Made by a program: the position numbers and the translations under genes | Notes under the pieces: model-generated | Databases searched by the model: none | Seen by the model: only the letters and a program-made list of their open reading frames with translations | What the model was told of the DNA's origin: nothing | Shown here: in pieces, positions 12,010 through 23,311 of the stretch | How positions within the stretch are numbered: position 1 is the stretch's first letter | How the letters are laid out: each line of letters begins with the position of its first letter | Assembly (NCBI GenBank): GCA_036346405.1 | Contig: CM070563.1 | Location: 31,072,816-31,136,815, forward strand | Direction of reading: 5' to 3' | DNA from: Phyllostachys edulis | Taxonomy: Eukaryota; Streptophyta; Magnoliopsida; Poales; Poaceae | Length of the DNA: 64,000 nucleotides

Positions 12010-12095
12010 GTGTTGACGAGTGTGTTGATCCCGTGAGCGATCCTCAGCAACAATTTGACCAGCAACAGCAAGGCAAGCAGTTTGATCATATCCCC
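12010..12095 (+). other. Conserved LTR module 1, copy Y2
   Basis: Acceptor-like TTAG, a short acidic/glutamine-rich frame ending in QQGK, then TTGATCATAT. It is nearly identical to Y1. Confidence 0.5.
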
Positions 12096-12375
12096 TCTAT
12101 CGTCCCTTTACTTTAAAGGTTAATATATTGTTTTACTTGTATGTATGCATGCTACTTTGTGTTAAAGTATCGCTAGCAAGCCTATAGTTGCATAATCTGT
12201 AGGAATTGTTCATCCTCTACTACCATGAGCCTAGGTTATTTGCTGTGGTTTGAGCTCGTTGGATGAGCTCTTATCACTTAGTAGTTTTATCATCCATTGG
12301 AAATGTCTTGTAGGACTTAGCCGTGCCGGCATACCAAAGGAAGTGTGCTAAATCATGTGGCTAAAAGGCACCGAC

Positions 12376-12442
12376 GTGTGGGTACATTGGTACACCCTCG
12401 CAGGTTAAAACTATTCAATAGCCTCGCCCTAGGTTATGGACA
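12376..12442 (+). repeat. Conserved LTR module 2, copy Y2
   Basis: Same cluster as Y1 with small losses at CTG/CG sites: CCCTCGCAGG, CTATTCAATAG and CCTCGCCCTAGG. Confidence 0.8.
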
Positions 12443-12757
12443 CGCCGGATATGCCCGTGAGAACTAGACTACAACCTTTAATTAAAATTGACATGGGTGG
12501 TATGAATGGGTAATTCATGCTATTGTTGTGGTGGCTATTGGGTTAGTCACTTCCAGGTTGTTCATGTGTTGTTATTATGTTATTATCTCGTTGTTACTTC
12601 AACAATTAAAAATGCTTTGCCAAATTGCTTTCAATCTATTACATTATTGCAAATGAAAACTTGCTTTATGCTAAAAACGAGTCCAAAGCCTCATCCACTT
12701 AAACAAAGCTTGCATGTAGTTAAACTATAGTTCTGTTATACTACACGTCAGTCTTGT

Positions 12758-12775
12758 GAGTACATTTTTGTACTC
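12758..12775 (+). other. Conserved LTR module 3 (hairpin), copy Y2
   Basis: GAGTAC-ATTTTT-GTACTC is a perfect 6-bp stem with a 6-base loop. Confidence 0.75.
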
Positions 12776-13211
12776 ATTTGCTTTGCTTAATAACTTTGTT
12801 GCAGAGGAGGTAGAGCCCAAAGGGCTTTACTTTTGTGAGTCAGTCGGTGGTTGGGAAAGCGACTAGCTTGGCGGTCCGGCCGATTGCCTTGTGGGTGAAG
12901 GCACACTTGTTGGTTTTTGTTTTGGGCCATCTCTATGGCACTTTTGCTTCATTGTTATCTTAGTAGTCTTGTTGTTATTTGGCCGGTCGGCCTCTCTTTT
13001 GTAATAACTATCCTTTATGTATATTAACTTCTGGTTGGTTGCTTGTTCTGTTCTATGTGTTCGAATGGAATTGATGCAATTTTTTGTAAAGAGTTGTGTG
13101 TACTGCATTCTTGGGAAGTACATATATCTCGAGGCACGGTTTATTTAGTTGATAATACTAGGGTCAATTGGATGACTAAGTATTATGAGCCTAATAAATC
13201 GGGGTCTCACA

Positions 13212-14187
13212 AAAGGTCAAGTACCATTGCACCTTCTGCAAGAAGAATGGTCACATTGTTGAGTTCTGCTTCCGTAGAGCCAAGATTGAGAGGAAGGAGA
13301 GGATGAGTGCTCTGAGGACCATTAGAGGAGTTTCTTCACCTGCTATAGTCTCTAGAGCCAGACAGCCTGTTTTTCCTGCTAGACATAGGCCTAGGTTCGT
13401 AGATGACTTCTTTGACTCTTTTGGTGGCTCTAGGCAGCGTTCTGGTTTAGGATTTCGTGAGGAGAGACCGCGAGTAGCATCTAGACAGGGGGAGTACCGA
13501 CCTTTTGGTAGGTCGATTCGGAGAGGTCTAGGTGGTTCTCGTGTGCGTTCTCATGTTTTTGCTCCTAACCATTTTACTGCTGCTTCTACTGCTTTGCCTA
13601 AGCATCGTGTGACTTAGTACTGGATTCCCAAGTCTTTTATCACTAACCCCAGTACTGAGGCACAGATGTTTCCTGTTCGTGCCTTATAGGTCTGTCGTGC
13701 GAGGAAGGAGGACATATGGCTTGTTGACTCCGGGTGTTCTCGACACATGACTGGAGATTCTAGATGGTTCTCCTCCCTCACACGTGCATCCGGCAATGAA
13801 TTAATCACATTTGGGGATGCTTCTACTGGGACCGTGACAGCTAAGGGCACAGTGCGCGTCAACAACAAGTTCATGCTCAAGGACGTCGCTTTGGTAAGTA
13901 AGCTGAGGTATAATCTGCTTTTTGTTTCTCAGCTGCTTGATGAAGGTCAAGAGGTGAGATTTAAGAGTGGTGAGTGTAGAGTTCTAGATTCCTCGGGTGA
14001 GCTTGTTTTTGAGATCTCTAGGTATGAGAAGATCTTTTGTGCTAATTTCCGTGTCTCTTCTGCTTCTAGCCCTAGGTGTCTTGTAGCTTCTGACTCCCAT
14101 GATTTAGTGTTGTGGCATCGTAGGCTTGGTCACATAGGCTTCGACCACTTGACTAGAGTCAGTAGCAGGGATTTGATTAGAGGTTTG
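13212..14187 (+). pseudogene. SIRE-like Copia fragment: gag C-terminus, protease and GAG-pre-integrase (duplicate copy)
   Basis: This begins directly after the Y LTR. It encodes a second zinc knuckle of gag (CTFCKKNGH), an arginine-rich linker, the aspartic protease (DSGCSRHMTGD, catalytic D-S-G at 13726-13734) and the GAG-pre-integrase HRRLGH motif. It is the twin of 33365-34336. Stops: TAG at 13615-13617 is private to this copy (CAG in the twin), while TAG at 13687-13689 is shared by both. At 14187 the frame runs into X LTR sequence, so the integrase core is missing. Confidence 0.9.
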
Positions 14188-14188
14188 T
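14187..14188. other. Tandem duplication junction
   Basis: Copia sequence (...GATTAGAGGTTTG) joins an internal point of the X LTR (TCCTTGGTTTGG). In the other Copia copy the same bases continue normally at 34337. No LTR terminus and no target duplication lie here, so this join was not made by transposition. Confidence 0.75.
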
Positions 14189-14402
14189 CCTTGGTTTGGC
14201 CGTGGCAGGTCATTGGGCGCTCCTTGGCTCCAAGACCCTCTCGGGTTGGGTTCTCCTGGACGTCCAGGAGGTCCTGCGGGATCTCCTGGGAGGTCTTGGG
14301 GAACTGCCCGAGAGGTCCTTTGTGGACCTCCTGGGAGGTCCTGATGGACTTTCCAGAAGGTCTTGGAGGACCTCTCGGGTGCCCTAGAGGTGGGTCGTTA
14401 CA
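14188..14402 (+). repeat. Gypsy X 5' LTR, last 215 bp only
   Basis: It matches the last ~215 bases of X1 and ends GGGTCGTTACA just before a primer site. The remaining ~3.6 kb of the 5' LTR are absent because the duplication junction cuts through it. Confidence 0.9.
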
Positions 14403-14406
14403 AAAG

Positions 14407-14418
14407 TGGTATCAGAGC
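14407..14418 (+). promoter_or_regulatory. Primer binding site of Gypsy X
   Basis: TGGTATCAGAGC, initiator tRNA-Met type, four bases after the LTR end. Confidence 0.93.
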
Positions 14419-14841
14419 ATCCTGACTGTAGGACGCAACCTAGTAGCATGGTTGTAGAATTTCAAAATCTACTTTATAACAAAAGAAGAATAAAATGTTC
14501 TTTCTTACCTAGGTCATCTTTTCACTCTTACCTTTCTTCTGGTGCTTTTCCTTACCTTAACCTCACCTTATCTTGTTTCTTCCTATGCAACTGTTTACAA
14601 CATTAAGTGGACCTCCTTATCCTAGCAACATTCTGTTAGAAGTCTTTTAGGGTAGGCTGGTGCTTAAGACTTCCCCCAAAAAGGTGAGACACGAGTAGAA
14701 CGAATTTTGGTTATTATAAACTTTGAGAAAAATTTCTCGCTGCTGTTTCCTTGGTGTTGGATTTCCTTGCCGAGTGGGTGGTCTGGCTAGTCTTTCCTTA
14801 GCCTTTCTCTTTTCTTTTCTCAGCCCTGGTGCTTGGACATT

Positions 14842-16447
14842 ATGGCCACCTCTAGAAACGGCAGTGGTAGTTCAAGCCATCACAACCGTCAAGCTGAGGA
14901 AGAGGCCGAGAATCCAGCCTTGTGGACCAATCAGAATAGAGGAGTTGAGGGTGAGCAAGGACAACCTACTTCACAGCCACCCCCACCTCCAGTTGAAGGT
15001 CCTAGTTGGACTCAAATAATGGCTAATCAAGCTCACTTGATAAACTTGTTCTCACAGTCCATGGCCAACACTCAGTCTTTGCAAGCCACTGCTGCAGCTC
15101 AACCTCAAGCCCAAGTTCCACCTCTTCCAAGGTCTAGCATTGCGGAATTTATGAGGCTACGCCCTCCAACATTTTCAAGCAGTGCTGAACCTATGGAAGC
15201 TGATGACTGGTTAAGAGCAGTGGGCCGAAAATTGGACATGGTGCAGTGTACAGACCATGAAAGGGTGCTTTTTGCTTCACACCACTCGGTGGGCGACCTA
15301 CGAGTGGTGGGACAATTTTAGCCAATCTCATGCTGATCCTCAGGCCATCACATGGGATGAGTTCAAGCGAGCCTTTCATCGTGCTCATCTCCCACCCGGC
15401 ATGATGTCATTAAAGAGGACCGAATTCCGCACCTTGAAACAAGGCAATCGTACTGTGAATGAGTATATGCATAAGTTCAACCAACTAGCAAGATATGCTC
15501 CTAGAGATGTTGCCACTGATGAAAGCAAGCAAGAACACTTTTTGGAAGGGTTGAATGATGAAATTTCAGTTCACCTTGTTTCCCAGGAGCATACTGATTT
15601 CCAGCAGCTTGTAAGCAAAGCTATTCGGCAGGAAGATAAGCTCCAAAAGATGGAGGGTCGGAAAAGGAGGAAGGCTGCGCAGAGGTTTAACCCTGGAGGA
15701 TTTCCTAAGTCCAGGACCTCCCAGTCTCAGACCTCCCAGCGCAAGACCTCAAGGACCTCCTCCTCAAGGGCATCGGGGTCAGATCAACGCACCAGCAAGT
15801 CAAGCTTTCATAAGACCTCCTCTGGAAGTCAATTTCAAAAGAAACCCTCCATGACCTCCTCGGCTGGAGTGACCTGTTTCTTTTGTAATGAGGTCGGGCA
15901 CTATGCTAGTAGGTGCCCAAAGAAGCAGCAAGTCTCTGCTCCAGTCCGAGCTGAACAAGGGGTGTCGGCCCAAGGTAGTGCTTCAAGTGTGAAGCCAGCA
16001 ACTAAAGTTATCAAAGGCCGTGTCACACATGTCACGGCTAAAGAGGCGCATGATGCACCCGATGTTGTCCTCGGTACGTTTCCTGTGAATTCTGTACCAG
16101 CTTCAGTTTTATTTGACTCGGGGGCTTCCCATTCTTTTGTTTCAAGCAAATTTGTGGGGAAGTGTGGGTTATCAATAGCCCCTTTGGTTAACCCTATGCT
16201 AATACATGTCCCGGGCATAGATATGAGGACTAATACCCTCTGCCCAAATCTCACCTTAGAGATCTCTGGAGTTCTATTTCATGCAGACCTCATAGTCTTG
16301 CTAACTCAAGGACTGGATGTAATCCTTGGAATGGATTGGTTGGCTAAGAATAAAGGGCAAATTGATCGTGCCACTAAGTCCATAACACTTATCAATGAAC
16401 AAGGAAGTAGAGTGGAGTTCAAGCCAAAGACCTCCCTTAAGATGTAA
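14842..16447 (+). pseudogene. gag: Gypsy X gag and protease, frameshifted
   Basis: The first in-frame ATG with a gag-like start is at 14842, after an untranslated leader of about 430 bp. The retrotransposon gag core (PMEADDWLRAVGRKL ... WWDNF ... GNRTVNEYMHKFNQLARYAP) spans about 15150-15640, with a frameshift near 15285. A basic linker at 15650-15860 is encoded partly by repeats of the LTR heptamer GACCTCC, giving KTS/RTS tripeptides. The CCHC knuckle CFFCNEVGHYASRC lies at about 15868-15915. The aspartic protease follows (LFDSGASHSF, catalytic D-S-G at 16115-16123; ILGMDWL near 16325). The frame ends with a stop at 16445-16447. Confidence 0.88.
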
Positions 16448-17212
16448 CCTCGTTTAACCCATGTAAAGGAAGTGGTGAAACCGAAGACCTCCTCGTGGTC
16501 GGGATTACTTGGGCGTGTTCCCCGAGGAACTCCCCGGTATGCCACCCGATAGGGACATCTCCTTTCTAATTGACTTGGTCCTCGACTGCACCCATATCAA
16601 AGAGACCTTCAGATGCTGTAAATGAATTGGTGGAATTAAAGAAGCGATCCAAGAACTCAAGGAGAAAGGATTTATTAGACCAAGCTCTTCACCATGGGGA
16701 GCACTCTGTGCTATTTGTCAAAAAGAAGGACAAGAGCTTGAGAATGTGTGTAGATTATAGATCACTCAATGAGGTCACCATTAAGAACAAATATCCATTG
16801 CCAAGGATAGATGACCTCTTTGACCAACTTAAGGGACAGCGTGTTCTCCAAAATAGACCTAAGGTCTGGTTATCATCAATTGAAAATAAGACCAGAGGAC
16901 ATCCCCAAAACTACTTTTACCACAAGGTATGGACTATATGAGTTCACTGTAATGTCATTTGGACTGACAAATGCCCCGGCCTATTTTATGAGCATGATGA
17001 ACAAAGTATTCATGGACTTCCTTGACAAATTTGTGGTGGTGTTTATTGATGATATTCTCATCTATTCTAAAAGTGAAGCAGAACATGAAGACCACCTTAG
17101 AATTGTGTTGGGAAGACTTAGAGAGCAGCAGCTCTATGCCAAGTTTAGTAAATGTGAGTTTTGGCTAAGTCAAGTAGCCTTTCTTGGACACATTATTTCG
17201 CCAAAGGGGTAG
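16448..17212 (+). pseudogene. pol: Gypsy X reverse transcriptase, frameshifted
   Basis: The linker after protease is eroded. RT is recognisable from VELKKRSK (about 16630) through LRMCVDYRSLNEVTIKNKYPLP, SGYHQLKIRPEDIPKT and SFGLTNAPAYF to the catalytic motif FIDDILIYS at about 17041-17067. The frame changes near 16840, where RT continues in a different frame. It ends at LGHIISPKG with a stop at 17210-17212, a few residues into the RT-RNase H connection. Confidence 0.9.
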
Positions 17213-18042
17213 TCAGAGACCCTCCAAGGTTGAAGCTGTCCTAGACCGAGACCTCCTAAGACAATGGATCGAGGTAAGAAGCTTTCTTGGTCTAGTGGCT
17301 ATTACAGAGATTTATTGAAGGTTTCTCCAAAATTGCTAAACCTCTCACCCAGCTCTTGAAAAAGGAGAAGAAATTTGAATGGACTGAAACCTGTGAACAA
17401 AGTTTTCAGAAACTAAAGGAAAAGCTTGTCACAGCTCCTGTCTTAGTCCTGCCAGACATCCAAAAAGACTTTGAAGTATTTTGTGATGCCTCCCATCAAG
17501 GTCTTGGATGTGTGCTAATGCAAGATGGTAGGGTAGTGGCATATGCATCTAGACAGTTGAGACCTCATGAAGAGAACTACCCAACACATGATCTTGAATT
17601 GGCAGCCATTGTGCATGCTTTAAAAATTTGGCGACACTATCTTATTGGCAACCGTTGTGAGGTATACACGGACCACAAAAGTCTGAAATACATCTTCACA
17701 CAACCAGAGCTTAACTTGAGACAAAGGAGATGGTTAGAATTAATTAAAGACTACGACCTTGGGATACACTATCATCCAGGCAAAGCCAACATAGTGGCAG
17801 ATGCCTTGAGCCGAAGAGGTTATTGCAGCACCTTGTTGGTTCAAGAACAACAACCAACACTTTATGAAGAATTGAAGTACCTCAACCTAGAGATAGTAGA
17901 GCAAGGATGTGTGAACACCTTAGAGGTACATCCAGCTGTTTTGGATCAGATTAAGGAACAACAAGAAAGAGATGAAGACATCCAAGAAATTAAGAAAAAT
18001 ATGAGAAGGGGTAAAGCCCCAGGTTTCTCTGAGGATGAGTAA
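17213..18042 (+). pseudogene. pol: Gypsy X RNase H and connection domain
   Basis: The connection (EKKFEWTETCEQSFQKLKEKL) starts near 17360 after a shift-prone stretch. RNase H carries CDASHQGLGCVLMQDGRVVAYASRQL, the THDLELAAIVHALKIWRHYL segment and the TDHKSLKYIF motif with conserved aspartates. A linker follows to an in-frame TAA at 18040-18042, after which integrase continues in the same frame. Single in-frame stops such as this leave the domains readable but would end the polyprotein. Confidence 0.9.
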
Positions 18043-18048
18043 GGAGTA

Positions 18049-18969
18049 GTGTGGTTTGGTAGCCGAGTTTGTGTGCCAAACAACCAGGAGATTAAGCAAC
18101 TCATTTTGGTGGAAGCACACGGGTCACCTTACACTATCCACCCGGGCAGCACCAAAATGTACCACGATCTTAAAGAAAGATATTGGTGGACTAGTATGAA
18201 GCAAGATGTCGCTAAATATGTGGCCCAATGCGATGTGTGTATGAGAGTTAAGGCCCTACACCAAAAACCAGCCGGTTTGCTACAACCCTTGCCAATACCC
18301 GAATGGAAATGGGAGCATGTGGGCATGGATTTTATAACTGGACTGCCTAGGACCCAATCTGGGTATGATTCCATATGGGTGGTGGTTGATAGGCTAACTA
18401 AAGTAGCACATTTCATACCAGTTAAGACCACCTATACTAGTAATGTCTTGACAGACCTATATATGACCAGAATCGTTTGTTTACATGGAGTGCCCAAAAG
18501 AATAGTGTCAGACAGAGGATCTCAATTTACCTCAAGATTTTGGCAAAGTTTGCATGAAGCTCTAGGTACTAAACTCAACTTTAGTACAGCTTATCATCCT
18601 CAAACGGATGGGCAAACCGAGAGAGTAAACCAAATCTTGGAAGACATGCTCAGGGCATGTGCCCTGGACTTTGGGAGAAGCTGGGACAAGAACTTGCCCT
18701 ATGCTGAATTCTCCTATAATAATAGCTATCAAGCTAGCCTACAAATGTCCCCATTTGAAGCTTTGTATGGTAGACCTTGTAGAACACCTCTTCTCGGGAT
18801 GAAGTTGGAGAGCATCAACTCTATGGGCGGACACGATCAAAGATGCCGAGAGCAAGGTCAAATTGATAAAGGAGCGATCGAGAGTGGCTCATCCGACAAA
18901 AGAGTTATGCTGACACCAGGCGCAGAGATTTATCTTTTGAAGTTGGAGACTTTGTCTACCTCAGAGTAA
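18049..18969 (+). pseudogene. pol: Gypsy X integrase
   Basis: The integrase joins element DNA to the host chromosome. The HHCC zinc finger is visible (AHGSPYTIHPGSTKM ... CDVCMRVKA, about 18110-18255). The catalytic core follows with D in GMDFITGLP (about 18325), D in SDRGSQFTSRFW (about 18510) and E in TDGQTERVNQ (about 18607). The reading frame shifts near 18800, and residues after about 18810 in the open frame are out of register. Codons to 18969 are therefore partly spurious. Confidence 0.9.
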
Positions 18970-19367
18970 CACCAATTCGGGGAGTTAGAAGATTTCGGAT
19001 TAGAGGAAAGCTAGCTCCAAGATATGTAGGACCATATAAGATTTTAGCAAGACAAGGCGAAGTGGCTTATAAACTGGAACTTCGAGTCCTTGTCGTGATG
19101 CACAACATCTTTCATGTATCACAATTAAGGAAGTGCCTGCGGTTTCCTGAAGATCACACATTAGTGGAGGACATAGACTTACAGGAAGACCTCACATATG
19201 TGGAGCAACCAATTAAAATTCTGGATGTTGCAGAGCGAGTTACCAGGAGCAGAATTATCAAGTCATACAAGGTACAGTGGAGTCATCATCCAGAAAGTGA
19301 AGCTACGTGGGAAAAAGAAGAAGACCTCAACACTAACTACCCCTACCTCTTTGCTGATTCTATTTGA
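18970..19367 (+). pseudogene. pol: Gypsy X integrase C-terminus with chromodomain
   Basis: The GKLAPRYVGPYKI motif of Ty3/Gypsy integrase C-termini lies near 19005-19045, in line with YKLELR...HNIFHVSQLRKC from 19062. The end is chromodomain-like (KSYKVQWSHHPESEATWEKE near 19258-19320) and terminates with LFADSI-stop at 19365-19367. This places X in the chromovirus branch, Tekay-like by overall similarity. Such domains guide integration to marked chromatin. Confidence 0.85.
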
Positions 19368-19389
19368 ATCTCGGGGTCGAGATTCCTTT

Positions 19390-19404
19390 AAGGGGGGGTA
19401 GGTT
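19390..19404 (+). promoter_or_regulatory. Polypurine tract of Gypsy X
   Basis: AAGGGGGGGTAGGTT lies directly before the 3' LTR start at 19405, the expected plus-strand primer. Confidence 0.9.
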
Positions 19405-21323
19405 TGTAACATTCTGATTTCCTAAATCCTTTTTAAATGTGTAAAATAAATTAAAAATATTTTGTTTTGATGAGAATACAAAGTTTGGTTTGGTTGGAGA
19501 GGTTTGAGTTGTTGATACCTCCTTTTGGTATGCTCAGTAGACCTTCCTTTAGCATATCTTCTTTGGATATGTAGGTTTAGACCCTCTCTGTGGCCTAGAC
19601 CTCCCCAGTAGTACATGAGGTTAGACCTCCCTTGAGGCTTGGACCTTTTCTCGTCTGGAGGTACCCTTATGTCCTGGCCGACCTCTTTGAGTTTGGTCAC
19701 TTTGGACCTCTTTGTTGGTTCGAATCTCTTTGGAATCAGACCTCTTTTCTGTTCAGACTTCTCTTAAGTCTAAACCTCTTATTGCCTGGGCACCTTTCTA
19801 GGCCCAGACCTCTTTTCCTTCGGACCTCCTTGTATTCCAGTGGATTTCTGGTATGCCTTGAACCTTGAGCTCATTTGAACCTCCTTGGCATTTCTTCTTG
19901 GTGAAAGGACCTTCCTAGGGTTGCTTTGATCCTTGCGAACTCTGTTGGACCTCCTGTCGTGGATTTCTTCCCTAGGACCTCTCTTTCTTGGAACCCCTCA
20001 GCATGGACCTCTCTTTCTTTTGGATCTGGCGGTTCAGACCTCTTCCCATCCCCTATCCAAAGGTCCCGATCTACAGTGCATTATGTCCCTCTGTGGACCT
20101 CTCTTTGTTTTGAATCTAACGGTTTGGACCTCCCCTTACTTTGAATCCAAAGGCCCAGACCTCCCCTGCACGTTTGATCTTGGCTGTTGGACCTCCCTCT
20201 TGGAGATCCAACCGCCCGGACCTCAACTTGCCTTTAATCTCAACCGCAGGACCTTGTTGTAATTCTTTGGACCTCTTGTCCAAGACCTCTCTGACCTTTT
20301 AAACTGGCTTTGGACCTCCTCGCCTGACCTCCTTGAAGAGACCACGACCGTCGGGACCTCCCCATGTTCAGACCTCCTTTGTGTGTTTGGACCTCCTCAA
20401 CCTTTAGACCTCCTTGTCCTTGGGCTTAAGACCTCCTAAGCCTCTCGGACGTCCTCAAGGACCTCCTCTGCGGGGCAAGACCTCCCCTCTTGACCCGACT
20501 GTTTCTAAGTTGACTGGCCCCACTCACCAGACTTGGTCATTCTCATTTCCTCCGCCACGAAAATATCTTGGGCATTTAATGCATGTCTCGTCACATTAAA
20601 TGCATCCACATACGTGGTAATTACTTTGAATTGGGTCACTTAGCTGTACTCTGACATTTTTCTTAGTCCCTTCCCAAAGCAAAATAAGCTGTCCTTCCTC
20701 GTACTTTTTAACCAGGGTGGTAGTGACACCTGCTCTGCCACTCACCTATCTTTGACCTATTTCTATACTTATCCTTGACATATGTATTTCTAGTTTTCTT
20801 CACCACCCTGACTACAATTGGACCAAGAAATTCTACCACATCACCTTTCTCTACACTCTGCTATCTTGGCTCTCGTTCAGTGGCTCCCAGGGAAGATCTT
20901 GCTGCTCACGATCTCCCCTCCATCCATTGTTTCTTCTCTTCCCTGGTAAGTCCCTTGGTGATCTACTCCACTCTTGTTTTTACCACTGTATTGTGATGAT
21001 CGTGTCCTTCACAGGACCTCCTCTTGTGGATTTCTTTTGGACTTCTGTGGCCTTTGTAAGAGGACCTCCTCCGTGGCTTTTGCGCAAGGGCTGTTCCTCA
21101 GGACCTCCCTGCTTCATCGTTTACATCACTCCTTTGGGGTCTTTTGCTAAAGACCACCCTCCTCTGGTGAGTTTAGACCTCCTCCCTAAGAACCTAATCT
21201 GGAATTTAGACCTCTCTTGTTGGTTGCGTGTTGGACTTCCTCTGGGGTCCTTTTGGTTTTCTTACTGTTCTTAATTGGATCTTTATTTGAACCTTCTTTG
21301 AATTTGCTCTTTCATACGTGTAG

Positions 21324-21416
21324 ATCGTGAAGACTCGAGGGAGTCTGAGTGTACTGAAGAGGAGGATTCGCAGGATAGTGAGCAAGGCAAGTTACACTCT
21401 TGATCATATTGCACCC
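21324..21416 (+). other. Conserved LTR module 1, copy X3
   Basis: Same acceptor-like TAG, acidic frame ending in EQGKLHS-stop and TTGATCATATTGCACC as X1. Confidence 0.5.
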
Positions 21417-22214
21417 AATACTTCAACTTAATTATGTTCAGTTTCAAAGTGTAATGCATGCTTATTTTTACCAAGTATTTCAATACCTGGTTTAAATTCA
21501 TAGTTATACCTACTTCCTTTGTATGGCCACTGTTGACTTTGGACTAAACTCATTGTCACCTTTAGATCAAGATTGGGTCATGCAATAGTGTGAGCCCAAC
21601 CATTTGAAAAACTTGTGCTTAGTCAGGCTTAGACCAAAAATATTGATTTGGGGAAATCTTTACCAACTTGACCAAATATTGCTTAAAATGTTTTGACCAT
21701 GACATTGGGGTGTCATGGGAATATAAAAAGGTTGCTGGGGAAGCAAAGAAAATGAAAATGGATTCAGACTGGGGCGAATTGGTTGGCTTGGTTGGTGCAA
21801 GTTTATGCACGGGATCGTGCCTTTATGGTAGATCGATGCCCTTGGGTCATTTGAGGACCGGTCTTTGAGCGGCCGATGCCAAGCCTATAATGGGCTATGC
21901 CACAATCGTGCAACCACATGTCTCGAGAATGGGGCGTGGGACTGGTGAGTAATTTGCAAAACTTCACCATATCTTTGCTCCATTGGAGGTGTGGGAGGTC
22001 TTGTAGGGTGATGGTCTTTTATGACCCATCTGTTCCCCTTGGTGCAAGAGGGGCTTCACCGGATTGTTGTCCATAGGGGGTGAAACCTTAGCAAGGAAAA
22101 GGCGTGGTGGAGCAATGCATTGTAAAGGCCTTGTCATGAGCTCTAGACCTCTTACCTTTGGTAGTGAGAGGTGGCATTGACGGATCTTGGGATAAACTAG
22201 AGAAATCATGTCAT

Positions 22215-22280
22215 GTGGGTAAAGTGTACAACCTCTGCAGAGTTAAATCTATTGAATAGCCGTGTCCACGGTCATGGGCG
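22215..22280 (+). repeat. Conserved LTR module 2, copy X3
   Basis: CTCTGCAGAG, CTATTGAATAG (one base lost at the CG) and CCGTGTCCACGG. Confidence 0.85.
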
Positions 22281-22594
22281 TCTTGGCAAAGGCCACTTGA
22301 AGTTAGATGTTGGATTTGGGGTTTCGAAAGGTTTATCAAATCTGTTTTGGGATTTTATCCCATGGGTTTGGGCGAGGAGCCTAATGTCGAGGGGTATCCT
22401 TCACCAATTTATTGATGAATGCTACTCAACTGAAAAACTGCTTTGCTAAATGAATTTTAGCTATTAAAGACCTGCTTTGGAACTTAGTATTTGTATTTGT
22501 ATCAAAATTGGCTTTGTGCAAAATAACCATATTATGCCATCCTTTGATTATCCATATATGCATGTCATGTTGCTAACCCACGGGTGTAACTTGC

Positions 22595-22613
22595 GAGCAC
22601 GGTTGTTGTGCTC
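22595..22613 (+). other. Conserved LTR module 3 (hairpin), copy X3
   Basis: GAGCAC-GGTTGTT-GTGCTC keeps the stem of the Y hairpin with a compensating T-A to C-G pair change. Confidence 0.75.
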
Positions 22614-23182
22614 ACTCTTGCTCATTGCAATCCTTGCCGTGAGAAGACCTTGGCGATGAAGAAGACCAAAGCGAATAGGTTGTGCCTTCGATCGATTGCA
22701 CGTGGCGTCTTGATGGAAATGTTGCTCTTTGCTCTTTTGTGTTCATGTTGGGCCCAAGGCCACCTTGTAAACAACTCTGTAAATATTTTGCCTTAATAAA
22801 GATGCATTAGGGATGTTACCACTTGTGTATTTGTCTTTGTGAAGAGCTAGCCATGATCCTTGGGACTAGCTCGGGTCTCCTGAGGAACTTGGGAGCAAGC
22901 TCGGACCTCCATGTCCTCACCAGGAAGGAACACGTGAGGTTACAGGTGGTCTTGGACCTCCACGACCACCTTGTTTTTCCCCTGGTTTGGCCGTGGCAGT
23001 CATTAGGCTCCTCGGCTCCAAGACCCTCTTGGGTCGGGTTCTCTGGGCGTCCGGGAGGTCTGCGGATCTCTGGGAGGTCTTGAGAACCTGCAGAGAGGTC
23101 CTTTGTGGACCTCTGGGAGGTCTGATGGACTTTCCGAAGGTCTTGGAGGACCTCTCGGGTGCCCTAGAGGTGTGTCGTTACA

Positions 23183-23293
23183 AGCTGCATTCTTGGGAAG
23201 TACATATATCTCGAGGCACGGTTTATTTAGTTGATAATACTAGGGTCAATTGGATGACTAAGTATTATGAGCCTAATAAATCGGGGTCTCACA
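23183..23293 (+). repeat. Gypsy Y 5' LTR, last 111 bp (second copy)
   Basis: It matches 9789-9898 and ends GGGGTCTCACA at 23293. It is the remainder of the Y 5' LTR downstream of the X insertion in the second duplication unit. Confidence 0.92.
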
Positions 23294-23298
23294 AAAGT

Positions 23299-23311
23299 TG
23301 GTATCAGAGCC
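23299..23311 (+). promoter_or_regulatory. Primer binding site of Gypsy Y
   Basis: TGGTATCAGAGCC, initiator tRNA-Met type, five bases after the LTR end. Confidence 0.93.

Larger units (their letters stand above)
10827..13211 (+). repeat. Gypsy Y LTR, 3' half (copy Y2)
   Basis: It matches 30989-33364 of the Y 3' LTR, ends ...GGGGTCTCACA at 13211 and is followed by Copia sequence, as is Y3 at 33365. Y2 and Y3 share the 447-bp deletion and several base changes against Y1 (for example GTAGAAATTTCCGAG and AAAAACGAGTCC). It is therefore a duplicate of the Y 3' LTR. Confidence 0.9.
14403..19404 (+). mobile_element. Gypsy X internal region (Tekay-like chromovirus)
   Basis: The 5.0-kb interior runs from the primer site to the polypurine tract. 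Domains are in the order gag, protease, RT, RNase H, integrase, chromodomain, all on +. Several frameshifts and stops break the polyprotein. Flanking X LTR sequence on both sides shows it is one element of about 12.6 kb. Confidence 0.9.
19405..23182 (+). repeat. Gypsy X 3' LTR (copy X3)
   Basis: A full LTR, TGTAACATTCTG...GTCGTTACA, about 3.78 kb, is nearly identical to X1 apart from small indels concentrated at CTG, CAG and CCG. It is followed by AGCTGC and then the Y LTR tail, at the same insertion point as X1. Hence it is the duplicated form of one X insertion, not a second one. Confidence 0.92.
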
